NCBI GenBank assembly: GCA_013289475.1
Contig: JABCZW010000001.1
Span: 1 to 64,000 of the forward strand
Origin: Bacteroidota bacterium
GTDB taxonomy: Bacteria; Bacteroidota; Bacteroidia; JABEUT01
Direction: 5' to 3'
DNA: 64,000 nucleotides
This document shows positions 7,639 through 18,300 of this stretch, in pieces. The notes under the pieces were generated by a model, which had not been told where the DNA came from, did no database searches, and saw only the letters and a program-made list of their open reading frames with translations. How positions within the stretch are numbered: position 1 is the first letter of the stretch; every line of letters begins with the position of its first letter. Position numbers and translations under genes: made by a program.

Positions 7639-7723
7639 TACCCGAGACGGGACTTGAACCCGTACAATCGCAATGATTACAGGATTTTAAGTCCTGCGTG
7701 TCTACCAATTCCACCACCCGGGC
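7639..7723 (-). tRNA. tRNA-Leu (anticodon TAA)
   Basis: 85 nt with a long variable arm typical of tRNA-Leu. The anticodon stem CAGGA/TCCTG holds loop CTTAAAA, giving anticodon TAA. The T arm contains GGTTCAAGTCC. The acceptor stem GCCCGGG pairs with CTCGGGT with two G-T wobbles. CCA is not encoded. Confidence 0.95.
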
Positions 7724-7756
7724 AAAGATTCTCCGCCTAGGTAGTGGCGGGCTATG

Positions 7757-7829
7757 AGCGAAAGACGGGTCTCGAACCCGCGACCTCAACCTTGGCAAGG
7801 TTGCGCTCTACCAACTGAGCTACTTTCGC
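7757..7829 (-). tRNA. tRNA-Gly (anticodon GCC)
   Basis: 73 nt. Acceptor stem GCGAAAG/CTTTCGC, anticodon stem CAACC/GGTTG with loop TTGCCAA giving GCC, and T-loop GGTTCGAGACC. It is upstream of and co-oriented with tRNA-Leu, 33 bp apart, so one transcript is likely. Confidence 0.95.
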
Positions 7830-7862
7830 TTAAAATGACTGTTAAAAGAACAATTTGGGGTG

Positions 7863-7870
7863 CAAATATA
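7863..7870 (-). promoter_or_regulatory. -7 promoter box for the tRNA-Gly/tRNA-Leu pair
   Basis: The minus strand reads TATATTTG, matching TAnnTTTG, 33 bp upstream of the first base of tRNA-Gly. Confidence 0.5.
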
Positions 7871-7924
7871 AAAAACTGGTAGAATTACATGCCTGTGAAA
7901 TGTTTTTTTTAAAAAACTATTTTT

Positions 7925-8578
7925 TCAAGCCACTATTTTACCGTCTCTCATAATCAACTTACGGTCCGCCATTTGGGCCAGTTCTTCGTTGTGGGTAACT
8001 ATTACAAAGGTTTGCGAAAACTTATCCCTGAGGGTAAAAAACAGGTTATGCAGCTCTTTTGCATTAGCCGAATCGAGGTTGCCGGAAGGCTCATCAGCAA
8101 AAACAACGGAAGGATTATTTATCAGGGCTCTTGCTACTGCCACCCGTTGCTGTTCGCCGCCCGAAAGCTCCGAAGGCTTATGCTCAAGCCTGTCTTGTAA
8201 ACCAAGCATAGTAAGCAGATCTTTTGCCTTTTGCTTTACCTCATGCGAACCGGTTTTGGCTATATATGCCGGTATGCAAACATTCTCAAGGGCAGTAAAT
8301 TCGGGTAATAGGTAATGAAACTGAAATACAAAGCCTATTTCCTTATTCCGGAAACGCGATAATTCCTTGTCTTTTAAGCTATGTATGACAGTATTATTGA
8401 TCTCTATGGAACCACTATCTGCTCTATCGAGTGTGCCCAGAATATGTAACAGGGTAGTTTTACCTGCCCCAGATGCCCCAACTATAGAAATAACCTCTCC
8501 CTTCTTTATTTCAAGGTCAATTCCTTTAAGTACATTAAGGTTGTTGTAAGATTTATGTATTCCCCTGGCAATAATCAT
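7925..8578 (-). CDS. lolD: ABC transporter ATP-binding protein, LolD-like
   Basis: 217 residues, normal length for LolD/MacB-type ATPases. Walker A is GASGAGKTT, the Q loop region is [17 protein letters not shown] (the LolD-type signature around the coupling site), the ABC signature is [13 protein letters not shown], Walker B is [12 protein letters not shown] and the H-loop is VTHNEE. It probably energises lipoprotein release from the inner membrane together with a LolCE-type permease, which is not in the window. Its start directly abuts the stop of an upstream lipoprotein gene, so the two are co-transcribed. A MacB-type efflux role cannot be excluded. Confidence 0.9.
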   Translation of the reverse strand: MIIARGIHKSYNNLNVLKGIDLEIKKGEVISIVGASGAGKTTLLHILGTLDRADSGSIEINNTVIHSLKDKELSRFRNKEIGFVFQFHYLLPEFTALENVCIPAYIAKTGSHEVKQKAKDLLTMLGLQDRLEHKPSELSGGEQQRVAVARALINNPSVVFADEPSGNLDSANAKELHNLFFTLRDKFSQTFVIVTHNEELAQMADRKLIMRDGKIVA

Positions 8579-9433
8579 TTATACATTCCCTCCCTTAGTA
8601 ATACGTGCACGCAGGTTTTCTACCTTCTCTTTAAGGCTTTTGATCACATCTTCATTAATCGATGTATCTTTTACATTATTAAATATGCCCCTTATCTCAT
8701 GTAGAGATGTTGAAATACTCTGGCAATATGGCGAATCAGAAATAACATCAAGCTGGTTTAGCAATATGTCAAGGTATTTTTTCTGTTCCATAATAATATT
8801 ATATCCTCCTTGCCTGTCTGTAGCAGCGCTAAGTGTTTGCATACTTTGGGTAGATAAATACAAGCCCTCTATCCATCCGCCGGTAAGCACTAAAACCTCT
8901 GTGGCCACGCGCTTGTCATTTTTTAATTCATTATCTATTATACCGTATGAGCCATAAACAATACGGGTAAGCGAATCTTTGTTATTTGCATTCTTCTGGC
9001 AGCGTTCAATTACGTTTTCGGTAAAAGCCATAGGTACGCCAGTTTTATCAGCCAGGTATTTGGTAGCTTTCATATAAACACCTACCTGTTGAAACTGCTC
9101 GAATGATATTACATAAGATAAATCTGCTCCATATATTCCAAGATTTATTGCTTGGGTATTGCCATCAGAATATAGCGATACATTATCGGCAGGATTAGCA
9201 AAGCCGCTTTGATATGTGGCATGAACGTAGTGAAATGTATCTAAAATGTTAGTAGGGAATGGAATATTACTTATTACCATAGATACTTTTTGTGTCTTCA
9301 GGGCTGTATCACTGTGTGTGATAACCGGAGGCAGGTTATCGTTATTGTCTGTGGTTTTGGCTGAATTACAACCTGCAATTGTCAATATAGAGCCAATTAA
9401 CACAAAAAACACTGCATTCTTGGGGGTAGTCAT
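8579..9433 (-). CDS. predicted lipoprotein, unknown function
   Basis: 284 residues. The N-terminus is a lipoprotein signal with lipobox TIAG-Cys22. The mature part is mostly helical, with a YGADLSYVISFEQFQQV segment and a C-terminal predicted coiled coil (about 245-280, rich in Lys/Glu/Leu). No enzyme motif is recognised. A minus-strand -7 box lies 20 bp upstream and the gene ends exactly where the LolD-like gene begins, so it heads a two-gene operon. It may be a substrate or helper of lipoprotein sorting, but this is inferred only from position. Confidence 0.75.
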   Translation of the reverse strand: MTTPKNAVFFVLIGSILTIAGCNSAKTTDNNDNLPPVITHSDTALKTQKVSMVISNIPFPTNILDTFHYVHATYQSGFANPADNVSLYSDGNTQAINLGIYGADLSYVISFEQFQQVGVYMKATKYLADKTGVPMAFTENVIERCQKNANNKDSLTRIVYGSYGIIDNELKNDKRVATEVLVLTGGWIEGLYLSTQSMQTLSAATDRQGGYNIIMEQKKYLDILLNQLDVISDSPYCQSISTSLHEIRGIFNNVKDTSINEDVIKSLKEKVENLRARITKGGNV

Positions 9434-9452
9434 ATTTATATCTATTGTTTGT

Positions 9453-9460
9453 CAAATTTA
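9453..9460 (-). promoter_or_regulatory. -7 promoter box for lipoprotein-lolD operon
   Basis: The minus strand reads TAAATTTG, matching TAnnTTTG, with its last G 20 bp upstream of the ATG at 9433. Confidence 0.5.
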
Positions 9461-9529
9461 AAAAAATCTGCCACTCATGCAATTATTTGGCAAAAATAGT
9501 ATCAAACAAAAGGATGTTCATTTTCTGCT

Positions 9530-10807
9530 TTAATATGGGTAGAAAGATTGCCACATATTTTTCAGGTATTTCCTCAATTCTTCTTCCTTTGTATTTTGCC
9601 CGGGCTCATAAAATATGGTTCCTTTCATATCATCGGGCAAATAATTTTGTGATACAAAATTGCCCTCGTATGAATGAGCATACATATAATCCTTGCCATA
9701 ATTAAGATCTTTCATAAGCTTAGTGGGTGCATTGCGCAGGTGCAGGGGTACAGGCAGGTGAGCCGTTGCTTTTGCTGATTCTATGGCTGCATCAATTGCC
9801 ATATAAGAAGCATTGCTTTTTTGCGAACATGCCATGTAAATTGCAGTTTGCGATAAAATAATTCTCGCCTCAGGCATACCAATAGTATTAACAGCCTGGA
9901 AACAGTTATTGGCGATAACCAATGCTGTTGGGTTAGCGTTACCAATATCTTCCGAAGCCAGTATAACCATACGCCGCGCAATAAATAATATGTCCTCACC
10001 ACCATTTAACATACGTGCCAGCCAGTAAACTGCGGCATTGGGATCGCTTCCGCGCATCGATTTTATAAAAGCCGATATAATATCATAATGATATTCTCCC
10101 TTTTTGTCATACATGGGTACCACTTGCTGGGCAACATTCATAACTATATCATCGGTAATAATACATTCGCCGGTGGGTATCGACATTACCGCAGCTTCAA
10201 ACAAGTTTAGCAGTTTTCGGCCATCTCCGCCCGATAGGCGCAATAAGGCTTGTGTTTCTTTCAACTCAATTTTTCTCAGGCTGAGTTGTTCGTCCTGCTT
10301 CATGGCCCTATTAAGCATTTCGAGCAAATCCTCTTTATCTAAAGTTTTCAGTACATAAACCTGGCTACGCGATAATAATGCAGATATAACCTCGAATGAT
10401 GGATTCTCTGTTGTAGCACCAATAAGGGTAATCTTTCCTTTTTCTACTGCACCCAATAAAGCATCTTGCTGCGCTTTACTAAAGCGGTGTATCTCATCAA
10501 TAAATACTATTGGTGTATTTGCAAAAAGGCCACCTTTCTCAGTCCGTTCAATAATTTCCCTTACATCTTTTACGCCCGATGATATGGCGCTGAGCGAGAA
10601 GAATTCCTTATGCAGATGCTTGGCAATAAGTTGCGCCAAAGTTGTTTTGCCTACACCCGGAGGGCCCCATAAAATAAGCGAAGGTAAATTGCCCGATGCA
10701 ACAAACTTGCTCAATACTCCATCAGGGCCAACCAAGTGCTTTTGCCCCAAATATTCATCGAGTGAATGGGGGCGCATGCGTTCGGCTAATGGAATATTTA
10801 TACTCAT
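9530..10807 (-). CDS. rarA: replication-associated recombination protein A (AAA+ ATPase)
   Basis: 425 residues, normal for RarA/MgsA/WRNIP1. The N-terminus MSINIPLAERMRPHSLDEYLGQ is the family hallmark. Walker A is GPPGVGKTT, Walker B with sensor region is VFIDEIHRFSKAQQDALL, sensor 1 is GATTENPSFEV, followed by the arginine finger LLSRSQVY. The C-terminal half carries the MgsA_C tetramerisation region (RGSDPNAAVYWLARML). It acts on stalled replication forks with clamp-loader-like structure. It is probably monocistronic. Confidence 0.95.
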   Translation of the reverse strand: MSINIPLAERMRPHSLDEYLGQKHLVGPDGVLSKFVASGNLPSLILWGPPGVGKTTLAQLIAKHLHKEFFSLSAISSGVKDVREIIERTEKGGLFANTPIVFIDEIHRFSKAQQDALLGAVEKGKITLIGATTENPSFEVISALLSRSQVYVLKTLDKEDLLEMLNRAMKQDEQLSLRKIELKETQALLRLSGGDGRKLLNLFEAAVMSIPTGECIITDDIVMNVAQQVVPMYDKKGEYHYDIISAFIKSMRGSDPNAAVYWLARMLNGGEDILFIARRMVILASEDIGNANPTALVIANNCFQAVNTIGMPEARIILSQTAIYMACSQKSNASYMAIDAAIESAKATAHLPVPLHLRNAPTKLMKDLNYGKDYMYAHSYEGNFVSQNYLPDDMKGTIFYEPGQNTKEEELRKYLKNMWQSFYPY

Positions 10808-10981
10808 AATGTATTCTTCATTTTTACAATATACAAATTTGCAGAAAATAGCAGAACCTTACTTTGTCGGATTCAGTATAGATAAGGTACTGTCGGTTAT
10901 TTCAATAAGAAAGCTTCAGGTTTTTTTATCTTTTAAACAATATTATTTTTTCATTGTTGGTTCATAATCAATTACTTAAGT

Positions 10982-11067
10982 GGGTTGACACTTTTTTATG
11001 TCTAAAAATCATAACGCATTGATTATCAGATATGGTTTTCTGGAAAATGGCTTAAAAGTGTCAACCC
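10982..11067. repeat. 86-bp element with perfect 14-bp terminal inverted repeats
   Basis: GGGTTGACACTTTT (10982-10995) is repeated as its exact reverse complement at 11054-11067, with 58 bp between. Directly after it the unit GTGTCAACCC occurs again (11068-11077), giving a tandem pair, and two GTGTCGGTT units follow near 11096-11114. It lies in the gene-free stretch 10808-11270, where no coding region or tRNA was found. It may be a MITE relic or a structured 3' element downstream of the gene at 11271. No target-site duplication was recognised. Confidence 0.5.
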
Positions 11068-11270
11068 GTGTCAACCCGTTAGCTTTAATTAAAATGTGTC
11101 GGTTTGTGTCGGTTCTAATTAATGCTTTACCTATAGTGGTTCCCATCTTATTTTTTATAATCATTTGAATGTACAAATATAATCAAATTATATTTTATAT
11201 AAAATAAAATGTTTACTATTTATTAACAGCTAAATTCATTTAAGAGTAGTATAAATGAAAGAGGGCCGGA

Positions 11271-14200
11271 TTAGTTGTGGCTTACAACAAGCTTGGAAGA
11301 AAGCTGTTGCATTGCAGTATTTATAGTAATAAAATATAAACCGTTGGCATAATTGGTAATATTGAGCATGACCGTGTTATTTCCTTTCATAACATTTAGT
11401 TGCCGGGTATCGATAACTCTTCCCGTCAAATCGCTTATGGTTAGTATAGCTCCACCTTCAGATTGTGAACTAAATGTAACTGATGTAGTGTTGCTTGCAG
11501 GGTTAGGTACAAGTGTCATAGTATTTTCTGCAGGGGCAAAACTTACAGCTTCTACATTCGAATATGAAGAATGTCCATCAATATCGGTTTGTTTTAAGCG
11601 GTAATACGATGTATTGGGGTATGGTGATTCATCAATAGCTGAATAGTTTATTGTATGGTCACTATTTCCTGCCCCGGGAACAGTGGTTACTTGTTTCCAT
11701 TCAACTCCATCAGTTGTTTTTTCAATGGTAAATAATTTATTATTTATTTCTGTTGCTGTTTGCCATGTTAATTTAACAACATTATTATCGGGTAATGCTG
11801 TAAAAGAAGTAAGCTTAATAGGTAAGGCAGCGGCTAAAGAAAAGGTACAACTTTGGCCATAGTTGGTAACATCTTCAGGTGAGGCTGAACTTGTACTAAT
11901 ACCGGCTGCTGTAAATAGTTCATTAGCGCCATCACCGGAATGGCCATCAATATTTCCATTTGATTCAAGATCGGCATCATATTGATAAAATTCATCGCAA
12001 CTACCGCCAATAGGGAAAACAACCTCAAAATAACGTAATGTTCCTAAAGGAGAGGTATGGTCCAAATAATTACCTGAACTAATCAATCCATTAGTGCCAT
12101 ATATTACATAGATAGGGGCATATGCGCATAACCCTGTCCAGGTGTAACCGTCAGGGCACCAGCTGTTACTACCTGCAGTACCTACGGCGCAATACAATAC
12201 GTTCGACCATGGTGGTATAACAACACCTCCTGCGCTGGCATCAATAAAAACAGTACAGCCTGCATCAGTATTCATAGTAGCGGTAGTAGTTGGATCAGAT
12301 GTATATGAATTGGTAGAGTGTGTCCATGCGGGAGCCGGATTACTACCGTAATTCACCGTTGGCGGATCAACAGAATTGTCCCAGCCATAAGAACATGTAT
12401 TAAATAACAGCCATTCCGTATCTCCTTCATTACATCCCACATTCCCGTTACAGCCATCGGTTTCCGCAATTGACATAAAAGGGCAATTGGTACAGGCTGT
12501 GGTTGATTTGTTTGAAGATGCACCCGGGTTAAGATAGCATGCAACTGTTGTATACTCAAAAACAGCAAAATAATAAGTAGTACTTGCCGATAAGCCAAGT
12601 ACAGTAACTGAACTGCCTGTTCCGTTATATACTATATAGCCTGCTCCAACCGCAGTTCCGCTTCCATAGGTGTAGCTCGCAGTATAAGTAGTACCATTTG
12701 TAGGGTTGGTAATGGTAGAATTAGGATAAACAACAACTATACGGCGGGTTCCGTTTCCGTTTGTCCAACCTAATGTTATACTATTACAACCCACATGAGA
12801 ATATGATAGTGCTGAAGAATTTGTTGTGGGACATCCTGCACAGGTTGATGTTGTATTATTTGAAGAAACGCCTGGCGTTTTATAACATGAGGTACCGTTA
12901 TATTCAAAAACAGCAAAATAATAGGTAGTGTTTGATGTTAGCCCTGAAACTGCAACAGAGCTTCCTGAGCCATTGTATATCACAAAGCCAGCTCCAAGTG
13001 CAGTTCCGCTTCCATAAGTAGTGCTTGCAGCATATGTTGTACCACTGGTTGGGTTAGTAATAGTAGAGTTGGGGTAGGCCACAACAATTCTCTTCCCTCC
13101 GTTTCCATTTGTCCAACTTACTGTCATACCGGTACATGCAACAGCAGAATACGAAATGGCAGAAGCAGAAGTTGTAGGGCTGGCTGCAACTGCCTGGCTT
13201 GATGATACACCCGGGGTTAGATAACAAGATGTACCATTATATTCAAATACAGCAAACCAATAGGTGGTACCGGCAGTTAAGCCAGTTACATCAACAGAAT
13301 TACCCGTACCATTATAAACAACACTTCCAACTCCCAAAACGGCCCCGCTTCCGTATGCACTGTTAGCAGTGTAGGCAGTACCACTCACAGGTGGAGTAAT
13401 GGTAGAATTAGGATAGGCCACTACAATTCTATTGGTTCCGTTTCCGGTTGTCCAGTTCAATAAAATATCACTGCAACTAATGCCGGGGTAGGTAATAGCC
13501 GATGAAGACGTAGTAGGGGTTGTTGCAGTTGCCTGGTTTGAGGATAGACCAGGCGTAAGATAACATGCAGTAGTATTATATTCAAACACGGCAAAGTAAT
13601 ACGTAACACCGGCTGTTAAACCAGATACGTTTACCGTACTTCCGGTTCCGTTATATATTACAAAACCCGCTCCCAGTGCAGTGCCACTTCCATAGGTAGT
13701 ATTTGCAGTATATGCAGTACTATTTACCGGGTTAGTAATGGTAGAGTTAGGATATGCAACAACAACCCTGTCCGCTCCGTTTCCATTTGTCCAGCTTACA
13801 GTCATTCCGCTGCATGATATAGATGAAAAAGAAAGTGCTGAAGCTGCCGTAGTTGGGCAAGCAGCACATGAAGGGGTAGCCTGGCTTGTATGTGGTGCGC
13901 CGGTTGTATAATAACAAGCAACGGTATTATATTCAAAAACGGCAAACCAATAGGTAGTACTGGCTGCTAAGCCGGACACGGTTACCGTGCTCCCTGTTCC
14001 GTTATAAACTACAAAACCTGCTCCTAGTGCAGTGCCGCTTCCATAAGTGGTATTTGCAGTATACGCCGTAGTGTTTACAGGGTTTGTAAGTGTATTGTTT
14101 GGATATGCTACTACAATCCTGTTTGTTCCGTTCCCATTTGTCCAGTTTACTGTCACACTACTGCATGTTACACCAGAATAAGAAAGTGCCGAGGCAGCAG

Positions 14201-15245
14201 TAGTAGGGCATGCAGCGCATGCAGGGGTAGCCTGGCTTGAAGATACACCCGGGGTAATGTAACAAGTTGGGGCATTATAGTCGAATACTGCAAAATAATA
14301 GGTAGTGCTCGCCGATAAGCCTGATACATTTACTGAACTTCCTGTACCATTATATACTACAAACCCTGCGCCCAGGCCGGTACCACTTCCATAAGTATTA
14401 TTTGCGGTATAAGCAGTACCGCTTGAAGGGTTAGTAATGGTAGAGTTGGGATATGCAACCACAATTCTGTTCGAACCATTACCATTTGTCCAATTTACGG
14501 TCATACTATTACATGTAACTCCCGAATAAGTAATTGCAGAGGCTTGTAAAGTAGGTGCCGTGGATGTAACTGATATAGAAACTTCATCAAAACCGATGGG
14601 ATAGCTTTGGAAGGCACTGTTACCGGTAAACATTACCTGGAAATTTGAAACGCAATAAGCTATAGGTATGGTATAAGATTTAGTTTGCCAGTTACCACTT
14701 GTTCCGGAAAGAGCGGTTTCATTCAGCCAGGAACTTCCATTATAGAGTGATGCCTGCACTGAAGTTTCGTCGAAGTTATAATAGTAAAATTTAAGGGTTA
14801 CAGTATAACAACTGCTGGCATATGCAGACAGATCGATAGTCGGGGATGTTACAGTTGCGCTGTTTTGGGCATCGTAACAGTCGAAATAAATACTATAAGC
14901 TCCTGCATCAGTGCATGGAGTAGCCGGAGCGGCACCACCACACATATCAACACCGCTGCTGATACTCTGATCATCTCTGTAAAAATAGTAACAATTGGTA
15001 CCGCCGCCATAACATGATGAACAGCTGGTACCACCCGTCCAGGTTTGAGAAGTAGGTATGCAAGAAGCATTAGTAATGGTGCTGCCACCGGCATTTATCT
15101 TAGTGTTCGTATAAGCACCATCAAAGTTTTGGTAAAAAACAGTTTGTGCATAAGATGGTTCAAGAAAACAAGTAACCATTATGCCGGCAAATATCAATGC
15201 CCTTAAATAGGAGAAATCGTATCTTTTTTGTAGAGCTTTTGCCAT
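11271..15245 (-). CDS. large secreted repeat protein with T9SS type A sorting domain
   Basis: 1324 residues. A signal peptide ends near 33 (PSYAQ). A Cys-rich N-terminal domain (35-226) resembles a MAM/jelly-roll fold, with a YNGSSWLNE stretch. Six tandem repeats of about 113-116 residues (235-925) each read as a fibronectin-III-like unit with cores VNWTNGNG, RIVVAYPN, YGSGTALGAGF and TTYYFAVFEYN. A Cys-rich unique region follows (about 926-1140). Next is the LPIKLTSFTA...YYRLKQTDIDGHSSYS domain that commonly precedes sorting domains, and finally a type A T9SS C-terminal domain (about 1245-1324: LVPNPASN...NYANGLYFITI). It is expected to be exported by T9SS and surface-attached or released; an adhesive role is inferred. 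It is transcribed alone. Confidence 0.85.
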   Translation of the reverse strand: MAKALQKRYDFSYLRALIFAGIMVTCFLEPSYAQTVFYQNFDGAYTNTKINAGGSTITNASCIPTSQTWTGGTSCSSCYGGGTNCYYFYRDDQSISSGVDMCGGAAPATPCTDAGAYSIYFDCYDAQNSATVTSPTIDLSAYASSCYTVTLKFYYYNFDETSVQASLYNGSSWLNETALSGTSGNWQTKSYTIPIAYCVSNFQVMFTGNSAFQSYPIGFDEVSISVTSTAPTLQASAITYSGVTCNSMTVNWTNGNGSNRIVVAYPNSTITNPSSGTAYTANNTYGSGTGLGAGFVVYNGTGSSVNVSGLSASTTYYFAVFDYNAPTCYITPGVSSSQATPACAACPTTAASALSYSGVTCSSVTVNWTNGNGTNRIVVAYPNNTLTNPVNTTAYTANTTYGSGTALGAGFVVYNGTGSTVTVSGLAASTTYWFAVFEYNTVACYYTTGAPHTSQATPSCAACPTTAASALSFSSISCSGMTVSWTNGNGADRVVVAYPNSTITNPVNSTAYTANTTYGSGTALGAGFVIYNGTGSTVNVSGLTAGVTYYFAVFEYNTTACYLTPGLSSNQATATTPTTSSSAITYPGISCSDILLNWTTGNGTNRIVVAYPNSTITPPVSGTAYTANSAYGSGAVLGVGSVVYNGTGNSVDVTGLTAGTTYWFAVFEYNGTSCYLTPGVSSSQAVAASPTTSASAISYSAVACTGMTVSWTNGNGGKRIVVAYPNSTITNPTSGTTYAASTTYGSGTALGAGFVIYNGSGSSVAVSGLTSNTTYYFAVFEYNGTSCYKTPGVSSNNTTSTCAGCPTTNSSALSYSHVGCNSITLGWTNGNGTRRIVVVYPNSTITNPTNGTTYTASYTYGSGTAVGAGYIVYNGTGSSVTVLGLSASTTYYFAVFEYTTVACYLNPGASSNKSTTACTNCPFMSIAETDGCNGNVGCNEGDTEWLLFNTCSYGWDNSVDPPTVNYGSNPAPAWTHSTNSYTSDPTTTATMNTDAGCTVFIDASAGGVVIPPWSNVLYCAVGTAGSNSWCPDGYTWTGLCAYAPIYVIYGTNGLISSGNYLDHTSPLGTLRYFEVVFPIGGSCDEFYQYDADLESNGNIDGHSGDGANELFTAAGISTSSASPEDVTNYGQSCTFSLAAALPIKLTSFTALPDNNVVKLTWQTATEINNKLFTIEKTTDGVEWKQVTTVPGAGNSDHTINYSAIDESPYPNTSYYRLKQTDIDGHSSYSNVEAVSFAPAENTMTLVPNPASNTTSVTFSSQSEGGAILTISDLTGRVIDTRQLNVMKGNNTVMLNITNYANGLYFITINTAMQQLSSKLVVSHN
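12475..14545 (-). repeat. six tandem ~345-bp coding repeats
   Basis: Six consecutive units of about 340-350 bp encode the fibronectin-like repeats of the surface protein. Units share long near-identical blocks, for example around the codons for GTGSSVNVSGL and TNGNG, and are separated by Cys-Pro-Thr-Thr spacers. Copies differ mostly by synonymous or conservative changes. This makes unit gain or loss by recombination plausible. Confidence 0.8.
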
Positions 15246-15397
15246 CGTCAGGGAACAATGTTATTTGTACTAATTTAATACTGGCCAGTTTTTAACTTTT
15301 ATCTATAGATGTAAATTATTAGGTAGAGGTTGCTTTACTAAGTAAAAATCAAATATCGCATTGCAATATAAATATTTTTTTTAAAACCACCAAATAA

Positions 15398-18300
15398 TCA
15401 ACGTATTAACTGAAGATAGCCATCCAAATTGTATTTCTTATTGTTATAATCAGTAGCTTTTATTATGTAGTAATATATTCCATCCGATTGATCAATACCA
15501 GCCATACTTTTTCCACTCCAGTCGATGTTTGGTGAATCTGTTTCAAATACTTTCTGTCCCCAGCGGTTAAAAATTTCGAGGTCATAAGTTTTCATTCCTC
15601 CTGCCGTAATGTGGAATACATCATTTTGACCGTCACCATTAGGCGTAAATACATTGGGTACATATAACCCGCCTTCAACAAAAACTGTATCGGTTATTGA
15701 ATCAGAACATCCATATCTGTTAGATGCTATAAGGTAAACTATATATGTGCCGGGCACATTATATTGGTAATACGGCGTTGTATTGGTTGACGACCCTCCG
15801 TCTCCAAAATTCCAATAATATGAAGTTGCTCCTGTGCTCGAATTTGTAAAGCTTACATATTGTCCGCCCCAAATAGTGTTAGGGTTGTCTATAAATGATG
15901 CTATAGGTATGGGGGCGCTGAAAACCAATTCAGAATCTTTAATTGTAGTGCCACATCCATCAGTTACTGAGCATGTATAATAAGTTGATAACACAGGTGA
16001 TATAGTGAATGGACCTGCATTATTAGGCAGACCATTGTTCCATATATAGTTATAGCCTGGCTTGCCACCTGTTACTATTACTTCTACCTGCCCGCTTTTT
16101 CCCAAACAAATTGTATCAGGAGGCATAATAACATTTAATGGAGGGTATAGATAAATTGTTTGGCTGGCACTGTCGGCGCAACTTCCGTTACTGCCAACAA
16201 CTTTATACACCATAGGGCTTGATGGTAGTGTTGCGGTTACAGTTGTTCCTGTTGTAGAACTTAATCCGGTTGACGGGCTCCATGTATATGACACGCCGCC
16301 ATTAGCAGTCATATTAACTGATTGACCAGGACACAGTGTATCATTACCTGATAAAGAAATACTTATTGTTGGAATTGGGTTAACGGTTATGCTTATTTGG
16401 GTTGTGTCATTACAGCCGGCGGCGCTTGTACCCACAACTGTATAAGTAGTAGATGAACCCGGATTTGCGCTTGTACTCGGGCAGGTAGCACATGTCAAAC
16501 TACCGGAAGGAGTCCATGAATAGGTTGTTGCCCCGCTTGCATTAAGTGACGTAGAACTGCCTGAACAAATTGAGGTGTTTGAAGCAGAGGCTGAAACTGA
16601 AGGCAACGGATTTACAGTAATAGCAATATTTGCTGAATCTTTACATCCTGCGGCATCTGTTCCAACAACCGTATACGTGGTTGAAGTGGCGGGGTTGCCT
16701 GTTACTATGGCACCACTTGTAGCGCTTAAGCTTGCAGCCGGACTCCAAACATAACTTGTACCACCAGATGCATCAAGCGAAGTAGTTGTTCCGTTGCAAA
16801 TGCTTGATGATGAAGATCCTGCAGTAATAGAAGGTTTATCAACCTGTATACTTACTGTATCAGTAGCACCGCAACCCGCGGCGCTTGTTCCTGTAACGGT
16901 ATATGTTGTTGTCGAACCGGGATTTGCGTTTGGATTTGTACAAGTGGAACAACTTAGTCCACTGATTGGACTCCATGTGTAAGTATTAGCGCCGCTTGCT
17001 ATTATAGTAGTGCCGCTTGCACCAAAACATATTAAAGGGTTACCTGCAGATACTGATAATGTTGGGGTGGGGTTTACTGTAATTGTAATAGTAGCACTAT
17101 CACTGCATCCACTGCCTGAAGTACCTGTAACGCTATATGTGGTGGTTACCGATGGAGTTGCAGTTACAGGTGAACCAGTGCTTGAACTTAATCCCGTAAT
17201 TGGTTTCCATGTATAATTTAATGCACCTGCAGCAGTGAGTGAAGTTGATGAACCTGAACAAATAGTTGATGATGATGCAGATGCAGTTACTACCAGTTTG
17301 CCAACATTAATACTTACTGAATCTTTTGAAGTACAAGCTCCATTAGTGCCCGTAATAGTATAGGTTATTGAAGATGCAGGGTTTGCTAAAACACTTGCGC
17401 CAGTTGTTATATTCAAGCCGGTTCCGGGACTCCACACATAAGTAGTTGCTCCACTGGCAGTAAGCAGTGCCGTATCGCCGGGGCAAATTCCGGGGCTGGT
17501 TGGTGTAATGGAAACTGTTGGAGTGGGGGTTACACTAATTGTGATTTTTGCAGTATCAGTGCAACCCGAGGCATTTTTACCTACCACCGTATAAGTTGTA
17601 GTGGTGCTGGGTGTTGTTACTACGGGTGTACCCGTAGAAGAACTTAAACTTGCAGCCGGGCTCCATGTATATGTTGATGCGCCGGTAGCTTTAATAGTAT
17701 CTGAGGTTCCTGAACATAAGTTAGGTGATGAAGTAGTTGACAGAGTTACAGTGGGTGTCGGGTTGACTGTTATTTTAATACTGTCTCTGCCAGTGCAGCC
17801 GCCTGCAAGAGTACCTATAACGGTATAAGTAGTGGTTACACCCGGGTTTGCAATTACATATGATCCTGTTGAGGAGTTTAAACTTGCAGCTGGACTCCAT
17901 GTGTATGAGGTAGCTCCACTTGCAACAAGCCCAATTGTATCACCGGCACAAAGTGAAGGTGATATACCCGTTATAGCAATTGAAACGGTAGGGGTTGTAG
18001 TTACAGTTACAACAATACTATTAGTATTTATACAACCTCCTGCGCTTGTGCCTGTGACAGTATAGGTAGTTGTAACGGTTGGACTTGCAACTACAGAAGT
18101 GCCCGTAGTTTTATTTAATGCTGTAGCCGGGCTCCATGTATAAGTAGTTGCTCCGCCTGCAGTTAGTGTGGTTGACCCACCTGAACATATTGTTGATGAA
18201 GGAGCGGCATTAACTGTAACAGTTGGAGTAGGATTTACAGTAACAACAAGTTTTGCTGTATCATCACAGGCACCTACAATATTACCAATTACAGTATAAG

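Noticed and set aside
10808-11270. Hidden gene in the gap before the surface island
   Set aside because: No frame has a plausible start, length and composition; only the inverted-repeat element and short tandem words are seen.
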